Assembly: GCF_024349685.1 (NCBI RefSeq)
Contig: NZ_AP025944.1
Location: 2,114,001 to 2,178,000, forward strand
DNA: 64,000 bases
Reading direction: 5' to 3'
Origin: Pseudomonas sp. LRP2-20
GTDB lineage: Bacteria > Pseudomonadota > Gammaproteobacteria > Pseudomonadales > Pseudomonadaceae
Positions 35,767 to 44,888 of this stretch are shown piece after piece. The number at the start of each line of letters is the position of its first letter. Position 1 is the first letter of the stretch. The position numbers and the translations under genes are program-made. The notes under the pieces are model-generated. The model was not told the DNA's origin and made no database searches. It saw only the letters and a list, made by a program, of their open reading frames with translations.

Positions 35767-37104
35767 ATGAAGCCTTTTGCCCTGCTGCGCAGCATCCTGT
35801 TGGTCAACGCCAGCCTGCTGGCCCTGCATGTTGGCGCCGAGCCGCTGCCTGCCTACCTGACGCCAGTTGGGGCCGAGCGAGGGCCCAGCAGCGACGGGCG
35901 CATTCCAGGCTGGAACGGCGGCCTGCGGGCGGAGCAGGTGTCCCTTGCGGTCAATGGCACGCCGTTGGACCCCTATGCCGATGAGCAGCCGCTGTACGTC
36001 ATCAATGCGCAAAACTACAAGCAATACCAGGCGCAGCTCACCGCAGGGCAGATGGCCTTGATCCAGCGCTACCCACAATCGTTCTACCTGCCGGTGTACC
36101 CGTCGCACCGCAGTGTCGCGGTGCCGCCCCAGGTCGGCGAGTGGGCCCGGCGCAATGCCGCCAGTGCCCGTCTGGTCAATGGCGGCAACGGCGTGCAGGG
36201 GTTCGCCGGCGTGCTGGCTTTCCCCCAGCCCGGCAATGGCTTGCAGGTGCTGTGGAACCACCTTACCCGGCCACGCAACGGCAGCTTCAGCCTGGCCTCG
36301 GACAGTATCACCCCACGCCCTGACGGGCGCTTCGCGACGATGAGCCTGCAGCAGACCTTTGCCCGGCCCGACGTGCTGGACGATGGCGAGCCAGGCACTG
36401 TGCTGTATTACCTGAGCTACCGCATGACCGCACCGTCGCGCCTGGCGGGAGATGCCGTGGTGCTGCACGAAACCCTCGACCAGGTCGCGCAGCCGCGCCT
36501 GTCGTGGCTGTACAGCAGCAGCCAGCGCCGCGTGCGGCGTGCTCCGGCGCTGGCCTATGACAGCATCACCCCGGGCTCGGCGGGCCTGCGTACCGCAGAC
36601 AGCCGCGACATGTTCAATGGGGCCCCGGACCTCTACCAGTGGACCCTGGTGGGCAAGAAGGCCCTGCACGTGCCCTACAACAGCTACCGGCTGGCTTCGC
36701 CCCTGCTCGGTTATGCCGAGCTGATCGGGCCGGGCCATGTCAACCCGCAACCGACCCGCTACGAGCTGCACCGGGTATGGGAAGTGGTAGGGACCCTCAA
36801 GCCCGGCGCCGAGCACATCTATGCCAGCCGCCGCTATTACCTGGACGAGGACAGCTGGGCCATCGTCGAGGCGGATTTCTTCGACCGTCAGGGGCAGTTG
36901 TGGCGCACTGCCCAGGCCCACAGCTACTACCACGTCACCGGTCAGGCGCTGGTCAACGCCATGGAGGCGATCTACGACCTGCGCAGTGGCCGCTACCAGC
37001 TGTCGGGCCTGACCAACGAGCAGCCACGGCCGTACGCTTTCGACGTGCGCACCAGCGCTTCGTACTTCTCACCCGGCGCATTGCGCAGCCAGGGGCTGCG
37101 CTGA
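35767..37104 (+). CDS. DUF1329 periplasmic/outer-membrane protein
   Basis: 445 residues with signal peptide (LLRSILLVNASLLALHVGA). LTPVGAERGPSSDGRIPGWNGG is the standard DUF1329 opening and YRLASPLLGYAELIGPGHVN is typical of the body; the family has a LolA-like fold and usually occurs with a DUF1302 gene in hydrophobic-substrate catabolic clusters. The DUF1302 partner here is 9 kb away at 46248. The ATG at 35767 is favoured over an upstream in-frame ATG at 35710 because it begins the signal peptide. Confidence 0.85.
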   Translation: MKPFALLRSILLVNASLLALHVGAEPLPAYLTPVGAERGPSSDGRIPGWNGGLRAEQVSLAVNGTPLDPYADEQPLYVINAQNYKQYQAQLTAGQMALIQRYPQSFYLPVYPSHRSVAVPPQVGEWARRNAASARLVNGGNGVQGFAGVLAFPQPGNGLQVLWNHLTRPRNGSFSLASDSITPRPDGRFATMSLQQTFARPDVLDDGEPGTVLYYLSYRMTAPSRLAGDAVVLHETLDQVAQPRLSWLYSSSQRRVRRAPALAYDSITPGSAGLRTADSRDMFNGAPDLYQWTLVGKKALHVPYNSYRLASPLLGYAELIGPGHVNPQPTRYELHRVWEVVGTLKPGAEHIYASRRYYLDEDSWAIVEADFFDRQGQLWRTAQAHSYYHVTGQALVNAMEAIYDLRSGRYQLSGLTNEQPRPYAFDVRTSASYFSPGALRSQGLR

Positions 37105-37143
37105 CAGCGGTCGCCTTGCTACTGGAGCAGCGGTGTCGGTGGC

Positions 37144-39102
37144 TCAGGGCGTGACGATATTGAAGCGGCCGTCCGGCTCGTCCAGCCCGGCCATGAAGCG
37201 CATGAATTTCAGGCGTTCGCCGCTGATGTCGATATCACCCACGGTCGCTTCCTTGAGAAAGCCGGTCTGCTTCAGGGCGATGCGGTCGAGGGTGGCCTTG
37301 CTCATCTTCACCTCGACATCGGCCTGCGCATGGCGGGCCTGGTCGCGGTGGGTGAGCACACCGTTGCGCAGGGTCAGGGCGTAATCCTCGTTCAGGTCGG
37401 TGAACCGCCAGTTGATGGTCAGGTCCTGCGCGGCGGCCTTGGCCGCGTCCACGCGCACGCCGAGGTAGTCGAAGAACAGCGATGGGGTCAGGGCTCGCAC
37501 CAGGTCATCGGCGCTGCCGCCCTTGCTGGCCGACGGCGCTACCCCCGTGCGCAGTTCCTGGGCGCCGGTCAGGTAGGCGTTGCGCCAGGTGGCGTTCTCG
37601 CTCTGGTAACCCAGTTGTTCCAGGGCGTCGGCCTGAAGCTCGCGTGCCGCGCCGTTGTCGGGCTGGGCGAAAACCAGGTGCCGGGTGAGCTCGGCGACCC
37701 AGCGATAGTCGCCGCTGTCATAGGCCTCACGCGCCAGCGTCAGCACCCGCTCGGCACCGCCCAGGGCCTTGACGTAATGTGCCCCGGCGTCGCTCGGCGG
37801 CAGTGGGTTGAGGGTTGCCGGGTTGCCGTCGTAGAAGCCCATGTAGCGCTGGTATACCGCCCGCACGTTATGGCTGAGCGAGCCGTAGTAGTCACGACTG
37901 TACCACTTGCTGGCCAGCCGTGGCGGCAACGTGGTCAGCTCTGCGGCAATCTCGGTGGGGCCCAGCCCGCGGTTGATCAGGCGCAGTGTCTGGCTGTCGA
38001 TGAACGCGTACATGTCGCGCTGATCGGCCAGGTATTCGCGGATCGCCGCGCCGCCCCAGGTCGGCCAGTGGTGCTGGGCGAAGACCACCTCGGCCTGCTC
38101 GCCATAGCGCAACAGCGACTGGTCCAGGTAGTGCGCCCACACCTTGGCATCGCGCACCTGGGCACCGCGCAGGGTCAGCACGTTGTGCTGCACGTGGGAG
38201 GCGTTTTCGGCCATGCACAAGGCCTTGAACCCGGGGAACCACAGGTTCATCTCGGCGGGCGCCTCGGTGCCAGGGGTGAGCTGGAACTCGATATCGACGC
38301 CGTCGATGCGCAGGGTCTCGAAGGGTTTCTCGATCAACCGCGTAGGCGCGATCAGGCTGACCGTGGCGTTGGCCGGCACGCCTTTGCCCAGGCCGGCATC
38401 CACCTGGCCGCGCGGCCCGCGTGGCAGAGGCGCGCCATACATGTATTGAGCCCGGCGCTTCATCGCCGGCCCAGCCAGCACGTTCTCGCTGATGGCGTGC
38501 TCGAAGAAGCCTTGCGGGGCGATGACCTGCACTTTGCCGGCCTTGACGTCGGCCTCGTCGATCACCCCGCGCACGCCGCCAAAATGATCGACATGCGGGT
38601 GGGTATAGATCACCGCCACCACCGGCCGCTGCGGGCGATGGCGGAAGTACATGGCCAGGCCGGCCCTGGCGGTTTCCACCGACAGCAACGGGTCCATCAC
38701 GATCAGGCCATGCTCGCCTTCGATCAGGGTCATGTTGGCCAGGTCCATGCCGCGCACCTGATAGATACCGTCGGTGACCTTGAACAAACCGGCGATGGTG
38801 TTGAGCTGGGCGATACGCCAAAGGCTCGGGTTGACCGTGGCTGGCGCCTCGCCGTTGAGGAAGGCATAGCGCTGCAGGTCCCAGACGGTTTTGCCGTCGG
38901 CATTGAGCACGGGCTTGTCGGCGGCTTCCAGCAGGCCGCGGCGAGCGTTGTCGAAGTCGCTGCGGTCGGCGAAGGGCAGGCGCTGCAGCCATTGCTGGTT
39001 GCTCTGGCGGGTCAGGTCGGTGGCGTCCTTGGCAGGCTCGTCGGCCAGCACCGCGAAGGGCAGGGCCAAGGCCAGCAGGCAGGGCAGTGATCGTAGGCGC
39101 AT
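37144..39102 (-). CDS. SdsA-type linear alkylsulfatase
   Basis: 652 residues with a signal peptide (LPCLLALALPFAVLA). The metallo-beta-lactamase site THPHVDHFGG (about 167-176) plus GTEAPAEMN and MAENASHVQHN supply the zinc ligands of SdsA1. A central alkylsulfatase dimerisation region and a C-terminal SCP2-like domain (RFTDLNEDYALTLRNGVLTH) complete the family order. It hydrolyses primary alkyl sulfates to alcohol and sulfate in the periplasm. The gene is convergent with the DUF1329 gene and lies beside alcohol and acyl-CoA oxidation genes that can use the product. Confidence 0.9.
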   Translation of the reverse strand: MRLRSLPCLLALALPFAVLADEPAKDATDLTRQSNQQWLQRLPFADRSDFDNARRGLLEAADKPVLNADGKTVWDLQRYAFLNGEAPATVNPSLWRIAQLNTIAGLFKVTDGIYQVRGMDLANMTLIEGEHGLIVMDPLLSVETARAGLAMYFRHRPQRPVVAVIYTHPHVDHFGGVRGVIDEADVKAGKVQVIAPQGFFEHAISENVLAGPAMKRRAQYMYGAPLPRGPRGQVDAGLGKGVPANATVSLIAPTRLIEKPFETLRIDGVDIEFQLTPGTEAPAEMNLWFPGFKALCMAENASHVQHNVLTLRGAQVRDAKVWAHYLDQSLLRYGEQAEVVFAQHHWPTWGGAAIREYLADQRDMYAFIDSQTLRLINRGLGPTEIAAELTTLPPRLASKWYSRDYYGSLSHNVRAVYQRYMGFYDGNPATLNPLPPSDAGAHYVKALGGAERVLTLAREAYDSGDYRWVAELTRHLVFAQPDNGAARELQADALEQLGYQSENATWRNAYLTGAQELRTGVAPSASKGGSADDLVRALTPSLFFDYLGVRVDAAKAAAQDLTINWRFTDLNEDYALTLRNGVLTHRDQARHAQADVEVKMSKATLDRIALKQTGFLKEATVGDIDISGERLKFMRFMAGLDEPDGRFNIVTP

Positions 39103-39200
39103 GGGGTGGTCCTTGTTGTGGAGGCGATCACTCTAAGGACAGACGTCAATGGCGAACCAATACCACTCTTGCATGGCCAGCCATGCCCAAATGCGATGGA

Positions 39201-40100
39201 TCAGCCAGCGCCGATGTCCATGATGCGGGCGACCAACCATGCCAGCGCCGGGTCATGCTGGCGATGGGCAAGGTACACCAGTTCCAGCTGGAACGGCTCC
39301 AGCGCGAACGGCAGGTCGAACACCTGCAGCGGCAGCAACCGGGCGAAATGGCCGGCCAGTGCGGTGGGCAGCACCACGCACAGATCGGAGCTTGCGGCCA
39401 GGTGCGCGGCCTGCAGGTAGTTGGGCGTGGTATAGACGATGCGCCGGGCCAGGCCCTGTTCAGCCAGCCATTGGTCGACCATGCCCCGGGTCTGGCCACC
39501 GTGCACCCACAGGTGGCGCAGGCCAAGAAAGGCCTGCAGGTCGAGCGTACCGTTCACCTCGGGGTGCGCCTGGCGCACCGCCACTTGCAGGGTTTCGCTG
39601 CGCCAGTGGCGCCGCTCGTAGCGCGCCGGCACATCGTCGAAGCGCCCCAGCACCAGGTCGAGCTCGCCGCGGTCCAGGGCTTCGGCCGGCAGGTTGGGCG
39701 CCAGGTGCAGCACGTCTACGCGCAAATGGGGGGCCTGGGTTTGCAAGGTGGTCAGCAACCTGGGCATGCACAGCTGTTCGGCAAAGTCGGTGAGGGCGAT
39801 ACGCAGTTGCCGGTGGCTGAGCTGCGGGTCGAAACGGTCGCCGCCACCGAGGGTTTGCTCGATCTGTTGCAGCGCCGCGCGGATCGGGCCTTCCAGGGCC
39901 AAGGCGCGTGGGGTGGGGCGCATGCGCCGGCCCACGCGCACCAGCAGTGGGTCGCCCAGCAGGTCGCGCAGGCGCGCCAAGGCATTGCTCACGGTCGGCT
40001 GGGTCAGGGCCAGGCGCTCGGCGGCGCGGGACACGTTCTGTTCACGCAACAGCATGTCCAGCACGCGCAGCAGGTTGAGATCAAAGTTGGCTATATTCAT
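39201..40100 (-). CDS. LysR-family activator of the beta-oxidation operon (PP_2046-like)
   Basis: 299 residues from ATG at 40100 (MNIANFDLNLLRVLDMLL). ALTQPTVSNALARLRDLLG is the recognition helix region typical of NodD/PcaR-like LysR proteins. It is divergent from the 3-hydroxyacyl-CoA dehydrogenase operon over 100 bases. Gene order matches, from memory, KT2440 PP_2046, the regulator of PP_2047-2051 in 1,4-butanediol use; function here is therefore likely activation of the operon. Confidence 0.88.
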   Translation of the reverse strand: MNIANFDLNLLRVLDMLLREQNVSRAAERLALTQPTVSNALARLRDLLGDPLLVRVGRRMRPTPRALALEGPIRAALQQIEQTLGGGDRFDPQLSHRQLRIALTDFAEQLCMPRLLTTLQTQAPHLRVDVLHLAPNLPAEALDRGELDLVLGRFDDVPARYERRHWRSETLQVAVRQAHPEVNGTLDLQAFLGLRHLWVHGGQTRGMVDQWLAEQGLARRIVYTTPNYLQAAHLAASSDLCVVLPTALAGHFARLLPLQVFDLPFALEPFQLELVYLAHRQHDPALAWLVARIMDIGAG

Positions 40101-40200
40101 GCGCGAAATACATGGGATGGAAAATGAGAATTTCAAAAATAGTAGGCGCCTGACTAGGGTGGGGGCAATGCCTTCACAACAGCACTCAGGAGCGTCACCC

Positions 40201-41439
40201 GTGATTACTTCCTACAACGTTCGGCAGGCGGCGGTGATCGGCGCCGGCACCATGGGCCGCGGCATCGTCATCAGCCTGGCCCGTGCAGGCGTACCGGTGG
40301 CGTGGCTGGACAACGACCCGCGTGCCACCGAAGCCGGCCTGGCGGTAATCGCGCAGACCTGGGCGCAGCAGGTGGCCAAGGGCCGCATCGACCAGGCCGA
40401 GGCCGATGCCTGCCTGGCGCGCGTGCGCCAGGTCACTGCCTATGCCGAACTCGCCGAAGCGGACCTGGTGATCGAAGCGGTGTACGAGAATCTTGCACTC
40501 AAGCAGGAGATCTTTCGCACCCTGGACGGCACACTCAAGGCCGATGCCATCCTTGCCAGCAACACCTCGGCACTGGACATCGACGCCATCGCCGCCGTGA
40601 CCGGTCGGCCTGAACAGGTGTTTGGCCTGCACTTCTTCAGCCCCGCCCATGTGATGAAGTTGCTGGAAGTGGTGCGCGGCAGCCGCACGACGCCTGCCGT
40701 GCTGGAGGCGGCCCAGGCCCTGGGGCAACGCATGGGCAAGGAAGTGGTGGTGGCCGGCAACTGCCCAGGCTTCATCGGCAACCGCATGCTCGCCAGCTAT
40801 GTGGCCGAGGCGCGCAAGCTGCTGCTCGAAGGCGCCACGCCGCAGCAGGTGGATGAGGCGTTGCAAAGGTTCGGCATGGCCATGGGCCCGTTTCGCATGT
40901 ACGACGTGATCGGCATCGACCTGGAGTGGCGGGCGCGCCAGCTGGCTGGCAAAGGCATGGATGCGCCGTTGGCCCAGGTCGACAATAGCCTGTGTGCGCT
41001 GGGGCGCTTCGGGCAGAAGGCCGGCCAGGGTTACTACCGTTATGCCCCTGGCAGCCGTGATGCGGTGCACGACCCCGAAGTCGATGCACTGGTGCTCAAG
41101 GTCGCCCACGACCTGGGCGTGCGTCGGCGCCAGATCGACGACGAGGAAATCCGTGAGCGCTGCCTGCTGGCGCTGGTCAACGAAGGGGCAAAGATACTTG
41201 AAGAATCGGTGGCCAGCTGCAGCGCTGACATCGACCGGGTTTACCTGAATGGCTACGGTTTCCCGGCCCACGTCGGCGGGCCGATGCGCTGGGCCGACCA
41301 GCAGGGGCTGGGCCTGCTGCTGGCGCGTCTGGAGCGCTTGCAGGGCCTGTTCGGTGAGCACTGGCGGCCGGCCGCGCTGCTGATGCGCCTGGCCGCCGCA
41401 GGCCAACGGTTGAGTGATGTTTGCGAGGGCCGCGCATGA
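40201..41439 (+). CDS. 3-hydroxyacyl-CoA dehydrogenase
   Basis: 412 residues. VIGAGTMGRGIVISLARAG binds NAD, and HFFSPAHVMKLLEVV and NCPGFIGNRM hold the catalytic His and Glu. The protein is the dehydrogenase half of FadB with two C-terminal domains but without the enoyl-CoA hydratase part. GTG at 40201 has AGGAG eight bases ahead and begins a five-gene operon; an in-frame ATG at 40168 is an alternative. The stop overlaps the next gene as ATGA. Confidence 0.88.
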   Translation: MITSYNVRQAAVIGAGTMGRGIVISLARAGVPVAWLDNDPRATEAGLAVIAQTWAQQVAKGRIDQAEADACLARVRQVTAYAELAEADLVIEAVYENLALKQEIFRTLDGTLKADAILASNTSALDIDAIAAVTGRPEQVFGLHFFSPAHVMKLLEVVRGSRTTPAVLEAAQALGQRMGKEVVVAGNCPGFIGNRMLASYVAEARKLLLEGATPQQVDEALQRFGMAMGPFRMYDVIGIDLEWRARQLAGKGMDAPLAQVDNSLCALGRFGQKAGQGYYRYAPGSRDAVHDPEVDALVLKVAHDLGVRRRQIDDEEIRERCLLALVNEGAKILEESVASCSADIDRVYLNGYGFPAHVGGPMRWADQQGLGLLLARLERLQGLFGEHWRPAALLMRLAAAGQRLSDVCEGRA

Positions 41440-43223
41440 ACTACCAAGCCCCCCTGCGTGACATGCAGTTCGTCCTGCACGAACTGTTCGATGTGACGGC
41501 GCATTGTGCGCGCCTGGGCAATGAACTGGACCGCGAAACCATCGACGGTATTCTGCAAGAGGGTGCACGCTTTGCTGGCGAGGTGGTTGCGCCGCTGAAC
41601 CGCCAGGGCGATGAGCAAGGCTGCCGCCTGGAGCAGGGCAGCGTGCGCACACCCGACGGTTTCCGCCAGGCCTACCAGCACTATGTTGAGCAGGGCTGGG
41701 GCGGCATGACCGGCCCGGTGGAATACGCTGGCCAGGGCCTGCCGCAACTGCTGTCGGCCTGCTTTCACGAAATGCTGATGGCTGCCTCGCTGTCGTTTCG
41801 GATCTATTCAGGCCTGACCGAGGGCGCGGTGCTGGCTTTGCACCGGCATGCCAGCGCGCCGCTCAAGCGCGACTACCTGGGCAAGCTGGTGAGTGGCGAA
41901 TGGGCCGGCACCATGTGCCTGACCGAGCCACAGGCGGGCACCGACCTTGCGCTGCTGCGTACCCGTGCCGAGCCGCAAGGCGATGGCAGCTACCGCATCA
42001 GCGGCAGCAAGATCTTCATCAGCGGCGGTGACCAGGACCTGACCGACAATATCGTCCACCTGGTGCTGGCACGCCTGCCCGATGCACCGGCCGGCGTGCG
42101 TGGCATCAGCCTGTTCCTGGTGCCCAAGTTCGAGTGCGTCGATGGCGGTGGGTTGGGGGCGCGCAACGCCGTCGAATGTGGTGCGCTCGAGCACAAGATG
42201 GGCATCAAGGGCGCGGCGACCTGCGTGATGAACTTCGATGGCGCTCGTGGCTGGCTGGTAGGGGAAGCCAACCAGGGGTTGGCCTGCATGTTCACCATGA
42301 TGAACGATGCACGTTTCCAGGTTGGGTTGCAGGGCCTGGGCATCGCCGAGGCGGCCTTTCAGGGCGGCCTGGCCTATGCCCGTGAACGCCTGCAGTCACG
42401 CAGCCTGGCAGGGCCCGTGGCGCCCGAACGCAGTGCCGACCCGATCATCTGCCACCCGGACGTGCGGCGCATGCTGTTGACCCAAAAGACCCTCAGTGAA
42501 GGCTGCCGCATGCTGGCCGCCTTCGCGGCGCAGGCCCTCGACCTCGAACACGGCGCCGCGCAGCCTGAAGTGCAGGCAGCCGCCGGGCGCCGGGCGGCGT
42601 TGCTGATCCCCATCGTCAAGGCGTTCCTCACCGATGTCGGCCAGGAGGTCGCCAGCCTGGGCGTACAGCTGTATGGCGGGCATGGCTACATCCGTGAATG
42701 GGGCATGGAGCAACTGATGCGCGACAGCCGTATCACCCAGCTGTACGAGGGCACCAATGGCATTCAGGCCCTGGACCTGGTTCGCCGCAAGCTGCTCGGC
42801 GACGGCGGCGAGCAGCTGCGCCTGCTCATCGATGAACTGCTCGAAGCATCGCGCAGTTGCCGCGCCGACGCGCTGGCAGGCATGGCCCACGCCGTCACCC
42901 AGCGGCTGCTGGAGTGGCGCAACCTCAGCGCTGAGATCCTTGACGCCTGCCGCTGCGACCCCCAGGAGATCGGCGCGGTGTCGGTGGATTTTCTCGCCTA
43001 CTCAGGCTACGTGCTGCTGGCCGCGCTGTGGCTGCGGGCTGCCGAGCGTGCCAGCGCGGCGCTGGCGGCAGGCGCTGCAGACAGCGCTTTCTACCAGGCC
43101 AAGTTGCACGCTGCCAGCTTCTACTGGCGGCGGGTATTGCCGCGCGCGAGTGCCCACTGTGAGGCGTTGCGTGGCGGCGCGCAGTGCCTGATGAGCCTGG
43201 ATGAAGCGCACTTCGCCTTCTGA
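41436..43223 (+). CDS. Long acyl-CoA dehydrogenase (DmdC-like, ~595 residues)
   Basis: 595 residues: the ACAD fold plus the extra C-terminal domain of the DmdC group. MCLTEPQAGTDLALLRT, LGVQLYGGHGYIREWGMEQL and QLYEGTNGIQALDLV are present; the catalytic Glu sits in YEGTNGIQ, unlike the enzyme at 32130. It oxidises an acyl-CoA to the enoyl-CoA. ATG at 41436 overlaps the preceding stop, so it is translationally coupled. Confidence 0.88.
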   Translation: MNYQAPLRDMQFVLHELFDVTAHCARLGNELDRETIDGILQEGARFAGEVVAPLNRQGDEQGCRLEQGSVRTPDGFRQAYQHYVEQGWGGMTGPVEYAGQGLPQLLSACFHEMLMAASLSFRIYSGLTEGAVLALHRHASAPLKRDYLGKLVSGEWAGTMCLTEPQAGTDLALLRTRAEPQGDGSYRISGSKIFISGGDQDLTDNIVHLVLARLPDAPAGVRGISLFLVPKFECVDGGGLGARNAVECGALEHKMGIKGAATCVMNFDGARGWLVGEANQGLACMFTMMNDARFQVGLQGLGIAEAAFQGGLAYARERLQSRSLAGPVAPERSADPIICHPDVRRMLLTQKTLSEGCRMLAAFAAQALDLEHGAAQPEVQAAAGRRAALLIPIVKAFLTDVGQEVASLGVQLYGGHGYIREWGMEQLMRDSRITQLYEGTNGIQALDLVRRKLLGDGGEQLRLLIDELLEASRSCRADALAGMAHAVTQRLLEWRNLSAEILDACRCDPQEIGAVSVDFLAYSGYVLLAALWLRAAERASAALAAGAADSAFYQAKLHAASFYWRRVLPRASAHCEALRGGAQCLMSLDEAHFAF

Positions 43224-43266
43224 CCCGGCCCGGCTGTTCACCCACAAGAACAAGAGGAACACCAAC

Positions 43267-44430
43267 ATGCAGCCATTCAGTTTTGCCACCACCCCCCACT
43301 TGCTCTGCGAAGCCGGCGCCGCCGGGCGCTTGGCGCAGTTGTGCCGGCAGCGCGGGGTGCGCCGCGTGCTGATCGTCACAGACCCAGGCATCGTCAACCT
43401 GGGCATGCTCGATGACCTGCTGCCGGGGTTCACCCAGGCGCACCTGAGCGTGGCGATCTTCAGTGAAGTCAATGCCGACCCCAGCCATGCCTGCGTACTG
43501 GCGGCGGTCGGCCGAGCGCGGCATATCGGCGCCGAGCTGATTGTCGGTTTTGGTGGCGGTAGCTCCATGGATGTCGCCAAGCTGGTGGCGTTGCTGGCGC
43601 ACCCCGAGTGCGAGCAGCCGCTGGAGGCTGTTTACGGCATCGACCAGGCCAAGGGCGCGCGCCTGCCACTGATCCAGGTGCCAACCACCGCCGGGACCGG
43701 CTCGGAGGTAACGCCCGTCGCGGTGATCACCACCGGCGAGGCGGCCAAGATGGCGGTCATTTCACCGTTGCTGTTGCCCGACCTGGCGCTGCTCGATGCC
43801 GAGCGCACCTTGGGTTTGCCCCCGGCGATCACCGCAGCCACGGGTATCGATGCCATGGTCCATGCCATCGAGGCCACCACCAGCCAGTTCAAGCGCAACC
43901 CGCTGTCCAGCCTGTTGGCCCGTGAAGCGCTGGCGCTGCTGGCCGGCAACCTGGATCAGGCGGTGCACAACGGTGGCAACCTGGCGGCGCGCCAGGCCAT
44001 GCTGCTGGGCGCCTGCCTGGCCGGTCAGGCATTTGCCAACGCGCCGGTGGCGGCGGTGCATGCACTGGCCTACCCGTTGGGTGCGCGCTATCACGTGCCC
44101 CACGGGCTGGCCAACGCCCTGGTATTGCCCCATGTGATGCGCTTCAACCGTGGCGAGGCGTTTGCGGACTACGCGGCGCTGGCGCCGGCATTGCTGGGCG
44201 AGCGGTTGGTGCCTGGCGACCCCCATGAGCTGTGCAGCCAATTTATCGCTGAGCTGGAGCAGCTGGCGCCACGCTGCGGCCTGCCCAGCCGGCTGCGTGA
44301 TGTGGGCGTGCCACGGCACAGCCTGCCCCTGCTGGCCGAGGATGCCCTGCAACAGCAACGGTTGCTGGTCAACAACCCGCGCAAGGTCACCCTCGCCGAT
44401 GCCCTGGCCCTCTACCAGGCGGCGTTCTGA
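43267..44430 (+). CDS. Iron-containing alcohol dehydrogenase
   Basis: 387 residues. GGGSSMDVAKLVALL binds NAD; metal ligands are in GIDAMVHAIEAT (Asp, His), AVHALAYPLG (His) and YHVPHGLANAL (His). PTTAGTGSEVTPVAVI is conserved. It oxidises a primary alcohol or hydroxyacid. ATG at 43267 follows AGAGGAACACCAAC. In the operon it may oxidise an alcohol such as the product of the alkylsulfatase or a diol. Confidence 0.88.
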   Translation: MQPFSFATTPHLLCEAGAAGRLAQLCRQRGVRRVLIVTDPGIVNLGMLDDLLPGFTQAHLSVAIFSEVNADPSHACVLAAVGRARHIGAELIVGFGGGSSMDVAKLVALLAHPECEQPLEAVYGIDQAKGARLPLIQVPTTAGTGSEVTPVAVITTGEAAKMAVISPLLLPDLALLDAERTLGLPPAITAATGIDAMVHAIEATTSQFKRNPLSSLLAREALALLAGNLDQAVHNGGNLAARQAMLLGACLAGQAFANAPVAAVHALAYPLGARYHVPHGLANALVLPHVMRFNRGEAFADYAALAPALLGERLVPGDPHELCSQFIAELEQLAPRCGLPSRLRDVGVPRHSLPLLAEDALQQQRLLVNNPRKVTLADALALYQAAF

Positions 44431-44432
44431 AC

Positions 44433-44867
44433 ATGGCCAGGGAGCGCCCGCTGCGCGGCGCCTACCGCCATTTCCAGCCGATCACCACGCGCTGGCACGA
44501 CAACGACCTGTATGGGCATGTGAACAATGTCGTCTATTACGGTTTTTTCGACAGCGCCGTGAATACCTGGCTCATTGAGCATGCCGGCCTGGATATCCAT
44601 CGCGACCCGGTGGTGGCCTACGTGGCCGGGTCTGCCTGCGACTATTTCGCCTCTGTTGCCTTCCCGCAACGCATTGAGGTGGGCATAGCCGTCGAGCGGC
44701 TGGGCAACAGTTCCGTGCACTACGCCCTGGCCGTGTTCGTCGAGGGCGAACCTGAAGCCTGCGCGGCTGGCCGTTTCATTCATGTTTTCGTCGACCGTCG
44801 CGATAACCGCCCGGTCGCCATTCCCGCCAGGCTGCGCAGCGCCTACCAGCGCCTGCTGTCGCTTTGA
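44433..44867 (+). CDS. Hotdog-fold acyl-CoA thioesterase
   Basis: 144 residues. TRWHDNDLYGHVNNVVYYG carries the conserved Asp/His and HVNN motif of the 4-hydroxybenzoyl-CoA thioesterase group. It would release the free acid from an acyl-CoA of the pathway. The start is two bases after the alcohol dehydrogenase stop. Confidence 0.85.
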   Translation: MARERPLRGAYRHFQPITTRWHDNDLYGHVNNVVYYGFFDSAVNTWLIEHAGLDIHRDPVVAYVAGSACDYFASVAFPQRIEVGIAVERLGNSSVHYALAVFVEGEPEACAAGRFIHVFVDRRDNRPVAIPARLRSAYQRLLSL

Positions 44868-44888
44868 CTGCTCAAGGAGAGCCGTTTC

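Noticed and set aside
37330..39090. 586-codon plus-strand frame antisense to the alkylsulfatase
   Set aside because: Antisense shadow without any motif; the sulfatase has full active-site motifs.
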